Of a stretch of DNA of 64,000 nucleotides, positions 1-10,767 are shown piece after piece. Position 1 is the stretch's first letter; each line of letters begins with the position of its first letter. The position numbers were made by a program, and so were the translations under genes. Below the pieces are notes generated by a model, which worked only from the letters and a program-made list of their open reading frames with translations, did no database searches and had not been told where the DNA came from. Source of the DNA: Zingiber officinale (lineage: Eukaryota > Streptophyta > Magnoliopsida > Zingiberales > Zingiberaceae); NCBI RefSeq assembly GCF_018446385.1, contig NC_056004.1, forward strand, positions 29,146,492-29,210,491, given 5' to 3'.

Positions 1-1004
<1,004 letters not shown>

Positions 1005-1182
1005 TGACATTGTTGTCAGATATTATTATGTCAAGATCGATATTAACTGAATTGTGATTTGATAAATCTTTATTTTTTCTGATCCGGCGGGATAGTTCAA
1101 ATCTGTGCTTAATGCATATACATCGATAAGTTTTTGACCAAAAACGGAGCTATCATCACCGGGGAAACAAATTCAACTACGC

Positions 1183-1262
1183 CTAAACTTTCTATACATA
1201 TTTTAAAATTTTAGGCGGTAATGGAGAGACTCTCTTTAGCACAAGCTGCAATCTGTTTTCCC
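1183..1262. repeat. Short dispersed repeat, copy 1 (partner near 10140-10222)
   Basis: About 80 bases containing a TAAAATTTTAGGCGGTAA core and a CAAGCTGCAATCTGTTTTCC end are matched by eye at 10140-10222 in the same orientation, roughly three bases in four. The two copies sit 9 kb apart. Copy 1 lies just beyond the 3' end of the receptor kinase and copy 2 lies 3' of the FAF gene. Probably a fragment of a small interspersed repeat; I do not recognise the family. Confidence 0.5.
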
Positions 1263-1313
1263 AGTACAATCCGTTTGGAATGAGTCACGTTGAGGCTGGA
1301 CCCAAAGCCTATG

Positions 1314-3950
1314 CTATCTCGGCCCAGACACCTCCTGCGACGACAAGTAGGAGAGCAGCGGCGGCGTCGCCGATGACCTCCCACTCGTGGTGCTTGTTGC
1401 CGATCCTCCTTGCCTCAAGTCCAATTCCCGTGACCAGTGTCCGTACAGTCTCAAATATTTTAGCGAGTTCGGCCGCGGCTCACCTACCGGTACCGTCCCC
1501 TCCAGCATCGCCACCACCGCCGTCATGCTCGGCCGACTTCCCGGCTCCTCGTGCAGGCAGCACAGGGCCACCCTGACGATCCTCTCCAGCTCCGCCCAGT
1601 TCACGTTCCCCTCCAGCCTCGGGTCAGCCAATTCCTCGTACCTACCCTGCTCGTGCATCTCCAAAGCCAACATCGGGAAGTACGGAGACGGGGAGCCGGT
1701 CAACTCTGAGTCGCTCCCGTCGGCGCGATTTTTTCGCCCCCGTAATATCTCCAGCAGCACCATCCCGAAGCTGTACACGTCTGTCTTATCGGAGATGGCG
1801 GCGTTGGTGAGCCATTCCGGCGCTAGGTAGCCGCGCGTCCCCCTCATGGTGGTGAAGAGCCCAGACTGCTCCGGGTTCATCAGCTTGGCCAACCCGAAGT
1901 CCGCAATCTTGACCTGGTTGTGATCGTGGAGCAGGATGTTCTCCGGCTTCACGTCGCAGTGGATGATCCTGTGCTCGCATCCAGCGTGGAGGTAGGCGAG
2001 CCCGCGCGCGGCTCCCACCGCAACGTCGACCCGTTGCTTCCACTCGAGAACGACCAGGCTGGAGCTACGAACAAAGAGCGCACGGTCGAGGGAGCCACGG
2101 TTCATGTAGTCGTAGACCAGTAGCCGCTTGCGGCTCTCCGCGCAAAAGCCGCGAAGGCGGACGAGGTTGACGTGGTGGATGTTGCCGATGACGGCGATCT
2201 CAGTGCAGAATTCCCGCCGGCCCTGCTGCGTGCTGGCGGCGTTGATCCGCTTCACGGCGACGAGGGACTTGTCTGGGAGTTGCCCCTTGTAAACGCACCC
2301 GAATCCTCCGGAGCCGATCACCGTCTGGAAGTTGTCGGTGGCCGCTTCGAGCTCAGCATAGGTGTACCGGGTGGGCAGACCGGGGATCACGATCTCTTCC
2401 TCTTTCTCCTCCTCCTCCTCGTCGGACAACTCGGCAAGTGTCGGCCACTTTTGCCCTCTGGAGACTGATTTGGTCCGTGTCTCGTCTCTTCTCCTGCGCT
2501 TGTTCCTTCTCCACCTTGCAAAGCAGAAAATGGCAATCGAGATCACCAGCAGAGTCGTTGCGGTGGCTGGTAATAAGACGATTACCAAACGGGTGGGAGA
2601 GGAAGGTGGTGATATCCGGCCAAATGTCTTGACATAGACGATGGGCGTCGCCTCGCTGTTTACCGTCTCAACAGAAAATAGGGAGCCGATTCGGTGTTGA
2701 AGGAAATAACACGACATGGACGAGGCTCTATAGAAGTAGCCGAGACAGGAGCAATTGGCGGAACAGAGATCTTGGCAAGTCGAGATGTTCGGTCGGAAAT
2801 TGTTTGGTGTGGAGAATTTAGTCCCGAAGTAGCCAATTCGGCTTCCCAAGCTCATAAATGACGGCGGTGATCCGGCGTCGCCATCGTTAGTGCATGAAGA
2901 GGAATTCTCCAAAACAGAGCTGTTGACAGGGGAGCATCCGTTACCCGACGCAGCGAAAGAATCCGGGCATCTGCAGGTGGAGTTGTTGGCCCACGGGACG
3001 CAGAGGCCCAGCGAGCCACATATGTTCGGGAGATCGCAGTTGTTGCTCGGCGCCACGAGGTCGGTATCGAAGAAGGAGGTCGACAGGGACTCGTTCGGCG
3101 AGAAGCTCATTTTCCGAAACCGACCGGTATGGTCCAGCTTTGCCATGTGGAATCCGTTGGAGGAGGGCGAAGCCGTTGGGGGCAAGAACATCTCGAAGAC
3201 GGCAGTTTTCTGGTCGCCGGCGAGGAGGTAAATCCCTGTTGCGTTGACGGAGAGGTAAGCAACCTGCAAGTTGGAATCTTTAAGGGAGCGTGCGTCGGAG
3301 GAGATCGACCAGTAGAATTGCGAGGTCGGGGCCCACTGCAGCACGGCGTCGTTGGAGGTGACGAGGAGGCGGTAATCACCAGGGGCCGGGTCGTTTTCAT
3401 AGGTGGCGGAAGTGAGCAGGGAAGAGACGGGAAGGAGCTGGTTAGGAAGGAGCGTATCGGTCGGGTAATCGAAGGATGACCAAAGGGAAGTGTTGGCAGA
3501 GTCGAGGAGACGGAGCTCGCCTGAGGGGAGCAGCTGGAGGGCGGCGGCGGCGGCGGAAAGGCGTGGGGTCGACCAGGCGGGCGAGCCGTTGGGGAAGGAG
3601 AGGGCGAGGCCGGACGCCGTGAGGGAAAGAGTGGCAGATCGGGGCACGGGAGCCGCAGGGTTGGCGGTCCAGACGGTGGTGCTGGAGCGGGCGTGGAGGA
3701 CCACGACATAGTATCGGGAATCCTGGCCGCCAGGGTTTTGGAAGGCAACGGAGAAGGCTGAGGACGAGAGGAAGACACCGGAGTTTTCGACGAAGTCGAA
3801 GTAAGTAGTAGAGAAATTGGGGTACAGAAACTCGATGGCAGTGTGTCCGGCGAGGGAGTGGAGGGGAAGGAAGAAGAGGAAGGAGAGGAGTCGGAGATGG
3901 GGAGGGGACAAAGAGCCATGAAGAGAAGAGAAGAGAGAAAGAACGGCCAT
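1314..3950 (-). CDS. G-type lectin S-receptor-like serine/threonine kinase, At5g35370-like
   Basis: Single-exon 878-residue plasma-membrane receptor kinase, usual length for the family. Residues 1-35 are a hydrophobic secretion signal. About 40-200 form the bulb-type (GNA-like) lectin domain. A Cys-rich EGF-like part spans 305-340 (CDLPNICGSLGLC onward), a PAN-like Cys-rich part about 375-440, and one membrane helix about 454-478 followed by a basic stop-transfer. The juxtamembrane has an acidic run near 509-520. The kinase domain (about 540-820) has the glycine loop GSGGFG at 546-551, Lys567, Glu584, HCD at 664-666, DFG at 684-686 and APE at 710-712. The catalytic loop is HCDVKPEN, so this is a non-RD kinase, normal in this S-domain subgroup. 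Ligand unknown; family roles include immune and developmental signalling. Closest named relative I recall is Arabidopsis At5g35370. The reading frame looks intact and functional. Confidence 0.93.
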   Translation of the reverse strand: MAVLSLFSSLHGSLSPPHLRLLSFLFFLPLHSLAGHTAIEFLYPNFSTTYFDFVENSGVFLSSSAFSVAFQNPGGQDSRYYVVVLHARSSTTVWTANPAAPVPRSATLSLTASGLALSFPNGSPAWSTPRLSAAAAALQLLPSGELRLLDSANTSLWSSFDYPTDTLLPNQLLPVSSLLTSATYENDPAPGDYRLLVTSNDAVLQWAPTSQFYWSISSDARSLKDSNLQVAYLSVNATGIYLLAGDQKTAVFEMFLPPTASPSSNGFHMAKLDHTGRFRKMSFSPNESLSTSFFDTDLVAPSNNCDLPNICGSLGLCVPWANNSTCRCPDSFAASGNGCSPVNSSVLENSSSCTNDGDAGSPPSFMSLGSRIGYFGTKFSTPNNFRPNISTCQDLCSANCSCLGYFYRASSMSCYFLQHRIGSLFSVETVNSEATPIVYVKTFGRISPPSSPTRLVIVLLPATATTLLVISIAIFCFARWRRNKRRRRDETRTKSVSRGQKWPTLAELSDEEEEEKEEEIVIPGLPTRYTYAELEAATDNFQTVIGSGGFGCVYKGQLPDKSLVAVKRINAASTQQGRREFCTEIAVIGNIHHVNLVRLRGFCAESRKRLLVYDYMNRGSLDRALFVRSSSLVVLEWKQRVDVAVGAARGLAYLHAGCEHRIIHCDVKPENILLHDHNQVKIADFGLAKLMNPEQSGLFTTMRGTRGYLAPEWLTNAAISDKTDVYSFGMVLLEILRGRKNRADGSDSELTGSPSPYFPMLALEMHEQGRYEELADPRLEGNVNWAELERIVRVALCCLHEEPGSRPSMTAVVAMLEGTVPVGEPRPNSLKYLRLYGHWSRELDLRQGGSATSTTSGRSSATPPLLSYLSSQEVSGPR

Positions 3951-4379
3951 TAAAAGACGAACAAGTTGTTCGGCAATGCGGAAATAGATTTCAAGAGTTT
4001 GTTAGGAAGGCGTTGACTATAGAGACGAGATTGATTGAACGGCGGCCTACAGGAGGGCAGGTGGCAGGTTCTAAGTTGTTGCATGGTATCAAAAAAATGC
4101 AACTAGAGGATTAGTGAACAACTGGGGTATGACGATTAATAGCAATCGTCAAAGTGTTTATCCGATATCGTTGACAAAACGTAGTTGATGAATTAGACTC
4201 TTCACATCGTTTATAAAGTCATTCAGCCACTTTCCTTCTCCTCGTTCCAATATAAGTGAATGAATTCACACTCTTACACACTTAAATATAGCATCGTATT
4301 GCATTGATTTAAAATATAAGTTAATAGAAATGGTCAACGTCCAATTTATTCATGAGAATGCATACATATATAATAACCT
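3951..4379. other. 5' flank of the receptor kinase, no gene seen
   Basis: This is the upstream side of the minus-strand receptor kinase and presumably holds its promoter. I could not pick out a convincing TATA box. A to T-rich character rises toward the inverted-arm element that starts near 4380. No open frame with domain similarity. Confidence 0.5.
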
Positions 4380-5789
4380 ACTAAATATTTTTCAGCAATT
4401 TATCAAAGGTGAATATAGATTTTCAAATTCACCTCCAAAATATTTTTCAACAATTTATCAAAGGTACATATAAATTTTTAAATTGATCAAAAATACATAT
4501 TATTTTGATATTTATCAAAAGAATTATGATCTTCTCATTCTACCCATCTTGTCAAAATTGATTTTGTCTCTTTCTCTTTTCTATTTCTCTTCTCATCATG
4601 CACACTCTTTTCTCTTTCTTCTCTTTTTTACATGCGTGATGTGAACCCAACGAGAAAAATATCTCAAGAATTCACAACGAATTAAAGACAAAAAAAGGAA
4701 GGTCTAAGACGATAAGATGATGAAAAAAAACTTCGACCAAATACTTAGGAAAGCACTAACCTTGGTATAGAAGATGGAAGACGTCACAACCTTGGGATTG
4801 AGGTTGATAAGTCTTTGAACGCCACAAGGGGATGCCTTGATAACTTCTAGTTCAATGAAGAACCAACAAGCGAGAGTCTCACCGTACTTTAGATTGAAAA
4901 ATATGTCAAAGATACATGTGTGACCGTCACCCCTTTTATTTATAGATAGAGGGTGACCAAAAAATCCTAAAAAGTTGAAAAAAAAATTGTTTAGTAAAGA
5001 CATATATAGACTACTTAGACATTTTAAGCTTATGACATTATTACAACCTAAATAAAGGTAGAAATTGAGTCTAAATTGAGCTTACATATCCATACTACAT
5101 AGATATGAGACTTAAATGTTAATTCAGCTCATCTAAGGCTTGAACTAGGTTGACTAAGCCAGATGACTTGCTCTTGGTCAAATTTTCTTCAATGATAACT
5201 TTGACCTTCACATCTTCAATTAGCACATTAAGTGCTTCTTTCATCTTTTTAGCCTTAGCCCTTGTAATTGAGCCTTCATTGATGCGTAATGGATTATCAT
5301 TAATATCTAGAGTGGGTTGAGCATGATCAATATCATAAGCTTGTTGCGCAACTTGTTGTTCTCCTTCTTTTACTCCATCAATGTGTGGACGTGATCTCTT
5401 CCTATTCTAGCCTTCTTGTCAAAATTGACTTTTTCTCTTGTGCTTTCTTTTCTCTCTTCTTTTTTCCTCTTTCCTCTCTCTCAAACTCTTTTCTCTTTCT
5501 CTCCTCTCCTCTCTTTCTTCTCTTTTTTACATGTATAATGTAAGTCTAATATGATTTCTTCACATTCTACCCCTCCTACCAAAGCTGACTTTTCTCTTTT
5601 TTCTTTTCTTTCCTCTTTACTCTCTCCTATATATGCAACCTCTTTTCTCTTTCCTCTCCTCTCTTCTCTTTCTTCTCTTTTTTGCATGCATAAAGTGGGT
5701 CTAATATGCAAATCATATAAGGCCCTCGACATTTAGGGTTTAGCTAATTCATTAAATAACTTTTAACACCACCAGATAAAATGAAATAA

Positions 5790-8530
5790 GCAATAGAGAG
5801 CACTATTGGACTTCTTACACCCTCAGAAATTTACAGAACCTGAAATGATTGCAATCTAAGATCTCTAAGTCAATTAGTATATTTTGACCGAAATATACTA
5901 ATTGACCTAGATAGGTCCGATTAAATCCATTTTATGTCCTATAAATTTTTAAAGTTGTAAAAAGTCTAACAGTGTCCTCCATTATTTATTTCAACTTCTC
6001 CCGATATGTTAAAAATGTAATAAGAAAAAATCGATAAAAAAATCACATTTATATCAGGCGCACATGTAGTGTTTTTCTCATTTTTTCCTTATTATATTTT
6101 AGCACCCTCAGAAAAGCCGAAATAAATATGTAGGACACTGTTGGACTCCTTGCAACCTCAAAAATCTACAAGACTTGAAATTGTTGCAATCTAAGGTCTC
6201 TAGGTCAATCAGTGGATTTTGACTAAAATCCACTTATTGACCTAGATATGTCGAATTGGATTCATTTTAGGTCTTGTAAATTTTTGAGGTTACAAGGAGT
6301 CCAACGGTACCCTCTATTAATTATTTCAACTTCTCTAGAGGTGTTAAATGTAATAAGAAAGAATCGGTAAGAAACACTACATTTGCCCTGATATGAATCA
6401 TATCAGACCCAACATGGGTCTAATATGATTCTATATCAGGCCCAATGTGGACATAATGTAGAATTAAATCAGGTCTAACGTAGGCATGATATGAAATCAA
6501 ATTAAACACCTCCAAAGAAACCAAATTAAACAATGGAGGGCACTATTGGACTCATTGCAGTCTCAAAAATCCACAAGACTTGAAATAGTTGCAATCTAAG
6601 GTCTCTAAGTCGATTAGTGAGTTTTCACCCAAACTCATTGATTGACCTAGACAATCCGATATGACCCATTTTAAGTCCTATGGATTTCTAAAGTTACAAG
6701 GAGTCTAACGGTTCTCTCTATTATTTATTTCGGTTCCTCTGGAGGTGTTAAAACATAATAAGGAAAATTTGACAAAAAAAAATCTACGTTTAGAGGGGCC
6801 AAAATAAACAATAGAGGACAACATTGGACTCCTTGCAACTTCAAGAAACCACAAGACCTGAAATTGTTGCAATTAGAGGTCTCTAAGTCGATCAGTGGAT
6901 GTTGACCGAAACTCATTAATTGACTTAGACAGGTCCAATTGGATCTATTTAAGGTTCTATGAATTTCTGAGGTTGTAAGGAGTCCAACGATGTCCTCCAT
7001 TTTTTTATTTTGGTTTCTCCAGAGGTATTAAAATATAATAAGAAAAAAAATTAACAAAAAATCATACATTGGACCTGATATGAATGATATCAGGCCCAAC
7101 ATGGTCCTGATATGATTCTATATTAGGTCCATGTTGGGATTAATATAGAATCATATCATGGCCACTGTAGGGTTTTTTTTTTGTCTATTTTTCCTTATTA
7201 CATTTTAACACTTTCGGAAAAGTCGAAATAAATAATGGAGTGCACTGTTGAACTCCTTACAACCGCAAAAATCTATAAGACTTGAAATTATTGCAATTTG
7301 AGGTCTATAGGTTGATCAGTGGATTTTGATTGAAACCCACTATTGATCTATATAGGTTCAATTGGATCCCTTTAAGGTCTTGTGGATTTCTGAGTTTGAA
7401 AATAATCTAATAGTGTCATCCATTACTTATTTCGACTTCTTCGGATATGTTAAAATGTAATAAGAAAAATCAGCAAGAAACATCATGTTAGGTCTGATAT
7501 GTTTCTATATTAGGCCCAATGTCAGCCTGATATAGAATCATATTAGACTCAATATATGATTTTTTTGATAACTTTTTTTATTACATTTTAACACATCCAG
7601 AAAAGTCACAATAAACAATGGAGGATACCGTTGGACTCTTTGCGACTTCCAAAATCCACAAGACCCAAAATGGATCTAATTGGACCTGTCTAGGTCAATT
7701 TATGGGTTTCGATCAAAATCCACTAATCAACTTAGAGATCTCATATTGTAACAATTTCAGGTTCAGTAGATTTATGAGGTTCAAGGAGTCCAACAATATC
7801 CTCCATTGTTTATTTCGGCTTCTCTGGAGGTGCTAAAATATAATAAGTAAAAATCGACAAAAAATCCTACAGTGGACCTGATATGATTCATATCAAGCCC
7901 ACCGTACGATTTTTTGCCGATTTTTCCTTATTATATTTTAACATATCCGAAGAAGTCGAATAAATAATGGAGGACACCATTGGACTCCTTGCAACCTCAT
8001 AAATCTATAGGACCTAAAATGAATCCAATTGGATCTGTTTAGGTCAATTAGTCGGTTTCGTTCAAAATTCACTGATCAACCTAAAAATCTCAAATTGCAA
8101 CAATTTTAGGTCTTATAGATTTTTGAGGTTGCAAGGAGTCTAATGGTGCTTCCATTATTTATTTCAACTTCTCTGGAGATGTTAAAATGTAATAAGAAAA
8201 ATCGACAAAAAAAAACTCATGTTGGACTTGATATGATTCATATTAGATCGATTATATCAGGCCCAACGTGGATTTTTTTAATAGATTTTTTCCTTATTAC
8301 ATTTTAACATCTCCGTAGAAATCAAAATAAATAATAAAGAGCATCATTGGACTCCTTATAACTTCAAAAATCTACATGACTTAAAATAGATCCAATTAAA
8401 CTTATCTATGTCAATTAGTGAGTTTTGGTCAAAATTCACTTATCGACCTAGAGACCTCATATTGTAATTATTTTAGGTCCTATGAATTTATGAATTTCTA
8501 AGACTATAAAAAATATAATGATGACTTCTA
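5790..8530. repeat. Eight degenerate palindromic repeat units
   Basis: Each unit opens with a variant of TTGGACTCCTTGCAACCTC (near 5808, 6141, 6546, 6823, 7247, 7629, 7979 and 8348) and closes 140-190 bases later with its reverse complement, a variant of GAGGTTGCAAGGAGTCCAA. The centre of most units is a second palindrome around GACCTAG next to TTAGTGG...CCACTAA. Units are separated by spacers with AAATGTAATAAGAAAAAATCG and by short repeats built on GATATGATT and AGGCCCAA. Each unit could fold into a hairpin of about 200-280 nucleotides. This resembles a tandem cluster of one MITE-like hairpin; sequence decay is heavy and uneven. Confidence 0.7.
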
Positions 8531-8660
8531 TTGCTTATTTCGTCTTATTTAGACGATTCGATTAAACCTTAAATACCAAGGTCCTGATATAATTTGTATA
8601 TTAGGTTTACTTTATGCATATAAAAAAAATTGTATATTAGGCTTACTTTATGCATTAAGG

Positions 8661-8664
<4 letters not shown>

Positions 8665-8700
<36 letters not shown>
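8665..8700. repeat. (AG)n microsatellite
   Basis: About 18 uninterrupted AG units on the + strand, lying within the right arm of the surrounding inverted-arm element. The corresponding CT-rich tract on the left arm is degenerate, so the pure run probably expanded later. Confidence 0.95.
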
Positions 8701-8704
<4 letters not shown>

Positions 8705-8925
8705 TGAGAAATGAGATTGTATATACAGTAGAGAGGAGAAGAAAAAGGGCAAAAAGGAGAAAGGGAAGAAATCAGTTTTGATAGAATGAGAAAATTAATA
8801 ATTAAGTCCTTTGATAAATCTTAAAATGATAAATCTCAAAATAGCATTCATTTTGATTAATTCGGAAACCTACTGTACCTTTTAATAAATTGTTTTAGTA
8901 AATTGCTGAACATTTTTACTTAACA

Positions 8926-9938
8926 ATCAGTGGCTGCTATTGTTTTTTTCCTGAGGCACGCTAGCCAAGAACACATTCGTCGCCCCATCACCGTCTCTCT
9001 AATCACACAAAACTCTGTAATTTTGAGTTCTCTAACTATTTACATTGATCTAAACAAATTACGTGTTTATCAAGGCTCAAAATATCATCCGTTCTAACCC
9101 ATCAAAATAAAATAATAAGCAGTTAAAACTTCCAGCCTTGCGACGACACATAAGCTTTTCATATATTATATTGAAGATGGTGTACCAGGAGGAAAACAAG
9201 GACTTCAGGGGAATGGGACCCAGATTATGAGGAATAGAGTAAATAAGAAACACTGGTAAACACCTGACCCTGTTGGGCAATGTTAAGATTGCATATATAT
9301 TCTCTTCCTGTACCTCAGACTTTCTTGCATATTCACATAAAGAATGCCCTTGTTTGCTGCTGCCATGTTGACCACAGACATGCACATTTGTCCAAATGTG
9401 GCATTGATTGTTTATTCACCAAGCATAAACATATTTTGCACATCAAAATTGACTTGTCGCCCTTTAAGACGAGGAGACTAGCAAGTTAATATGTTGATAA
9501 TTCATATCCTCGATAGAACGCTTGAGAAAATAAGGTGCTTAAACTAGAATTGACCTTCAGGATACAAAGACTGGAAGAAGAGCATTGCTGCTAGATTAAA
9601 TTATATCACCATTATGGAAACAAGTCAACTGCCACTGCCATGTCTTTGCAGACGAGTTCAAGATTGACAGGTACAATAAAACACCCTAACAATGTTGCAA
9701 GAGTTCCATGCTCTTTTTAGGACAATTCAAATCTGTGCTCGACATATTACAAATTTAAATCTTAATTTCATATTTGAAGTTTATTTGAGTACAGTAGCTG
9801 CCAAAAGGCTCGTTTACAATTTCACGTGGAAACTCCATATACATTATTAATGTTAGCCTACATTACTTCTTACATAAATAAAAGGTATAACAAAAATTTA
9901 ATTAGTCATTAGGCAAAGCTAACTTAATATTTGAACAC
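8926..9938. other. Intergenic sequence without a supported gene
   Basis: Mixed-composition sequence between the inverted-arm element and tRNA-Ala. A 102-codon open frame on the minus strand (9077-9385) has no start ATG at its annotated end and no recognisable domain; I do not call it. A T-run on the minus strand at 9892-9896 is the nearest candidate Pol III terminator for the tRNA. Confidence 0.5.
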
Positions 9939-10011
9939 TGGAGATGCGGGGGATCGAACCCCGTGCCTCTCGCATGCAAAGCGAGCACTCTACCATTTGA
10001 GCTACATCCCT
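9939..10011 (-). tRNA. tRNA-Ala (anticodon UGC)
   Basis: A 73-nucleotide cloverleaf reads on the minus strand without intron or encoded CCA. The anticodon stem CTCGC/GCGAG encloses loop TTTGCAT, giving anticodon TGC, alanine. The T arm carries GGTTCGATCC (box B) and the D arm TAGCTCAAATGG (box A). The alanine identity pair G3-U70 is present and the discriminator is A. Odd points: position 1 is A rather than the usual G, giving an A1-C72 mismatch at the top of the acceptor stem; G10 pairs with U25; and the nearest T-run lies about 42 bases downstream. A CAA element sits just upstream of the 5' end, as in many plant tRNA genes. Nuclear cytosolic type. It may be active or slightly decayed. Confidence 0.93.
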
Positions 10012-10767
10012 GATTGAAAATTGCACGCTGACATATTTATCAATCTAAAAATCAACTGACCTTACTGGCTTCAGATAATTAACGGGAAATAAGCATCCTC
10101 CCTTGGCACAGCCAAACAAATGGAGATCCTATTCTTAGGCCAAAACTTTCTGTATACAACTTCTAAAATTTTAGACGGTAACGAAACATCCCTTTGGCCC
10201 AAGCCGCAATCTTTTTCCTAGATAAATTCCTTAAGCAAAACTTTCTAGACCCGTGTCCGACGACCAAACTAAGTTCAGGTATTCAACATGGATTAGATTC
10301 TTCAGCTCTCTTCTTCGTTTTTAGCTCTGTCTTTGTCTGTATTCGATCAGAGTATAGAACGGCTGATTTTATGCTGATGCAAAGAACACTCGACAATGAG
10401 CAGGGATCTGACGAGATCCTGATCCACTGTACTGATTGGAGGTATTTAATGATTTCATCTGCTAAACAGGTGGTGGGGGGTAAATTTCATCCCTCCCATC
10501 ATTATTCCTGTTCAAGGACAGACCCGACAATAGTTATTCTCCTCCAACATGCAAAAGTGAAACGTCGCTAAACAAACAGGTATTTATGTTCATAAACATA
10601 ATCATGCCAAACGTGAAAGGGCACAGTCATCTATATGATTCATGAGTATTTATAATCAACGGCAACACAAATACACAATAATTGGTAGGCAAAGCAGAAT
10701 AAAACAGGGTATATGGTCTCGATAATTCGAGAGGTAATTAGATAGGAATACAAAGAAATGCGGTGGA
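10012..10767. other. Intergenic sequence between tRNA-Ala and the FAF gene
   Basis: No gene is supported. It holds copy 2 of the short dispersed repeat (about 10140-10222) and presumably the 3' untranslated region of the minus-strand FAF gene at its right end. A 125-codon + frame at 10194-10571 has no family resemblance and overlaps the repeat, so it is left out. Confidence 0.5.
10140..10222. repeat. Short dispersed repeat, copy 2
   Basis: It matches 1183-1262 in the same orientation, with TAAAATTTTAGACGGTAACG and CAAGCCGCAATCTTTTTCC as the best-kept parts. See copy 1. Confidence 0.5.

Larger units (their letters stand above)
4380..8925. mobile_element. AT-rich composite foldback-like element with inverted arms
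   Basis: The left end (about 4380-4650) and the reverse complement of the right end (about 8640-8925) share an ordered series of motifs: TTCAGCAATTTA, an AAAGG-containing stretch, a TTTATCAAA stretch, TTCTCATTCTA, a CAAAA-TGATTT stretch and a long CT-rich tract. A further partial copy of the arm lies at about 5400-5740, and its end (GCATGCATAAAGTGGGTCTAATATGC) mirrors 8590-8655. Between the arms lie eight degenerate palindromic units (separate entry). No transposase-like frame is present. The plan fits a foldback-type or composite non-autonomous DNA transposon. Ends are judged from arm similarity; no target duplication could be fixed, and identity is low, so it is old. Confidence 0.6.

Noticed and set aside
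3107-3919. 270-codon minus-strand frame rich in Pro and Ser
   Set aside because: It overlaps the receptor kinase in another frame; GC-rich coding sequence often leaves such shadows.
5481-5736. Opposed small frames rich in Arg/Lys/Glu and Ser/Leu
   Set aside because: They come from CT-rich low-complexity arms of the inverted-arm element.
9077-9385. 102-codon frame with GQHGSSKQGHSL, faintly like a pentatricopeptide repeat
   Set aside because: It starts at GTG, has only one weak motif match and no repeats before or after; not enough to call a PPR remnant.
10194-10571. 125-codon + frame
   Set aside because: No domain, and it starts inside the dispersed repeat; composition is not coding-like.
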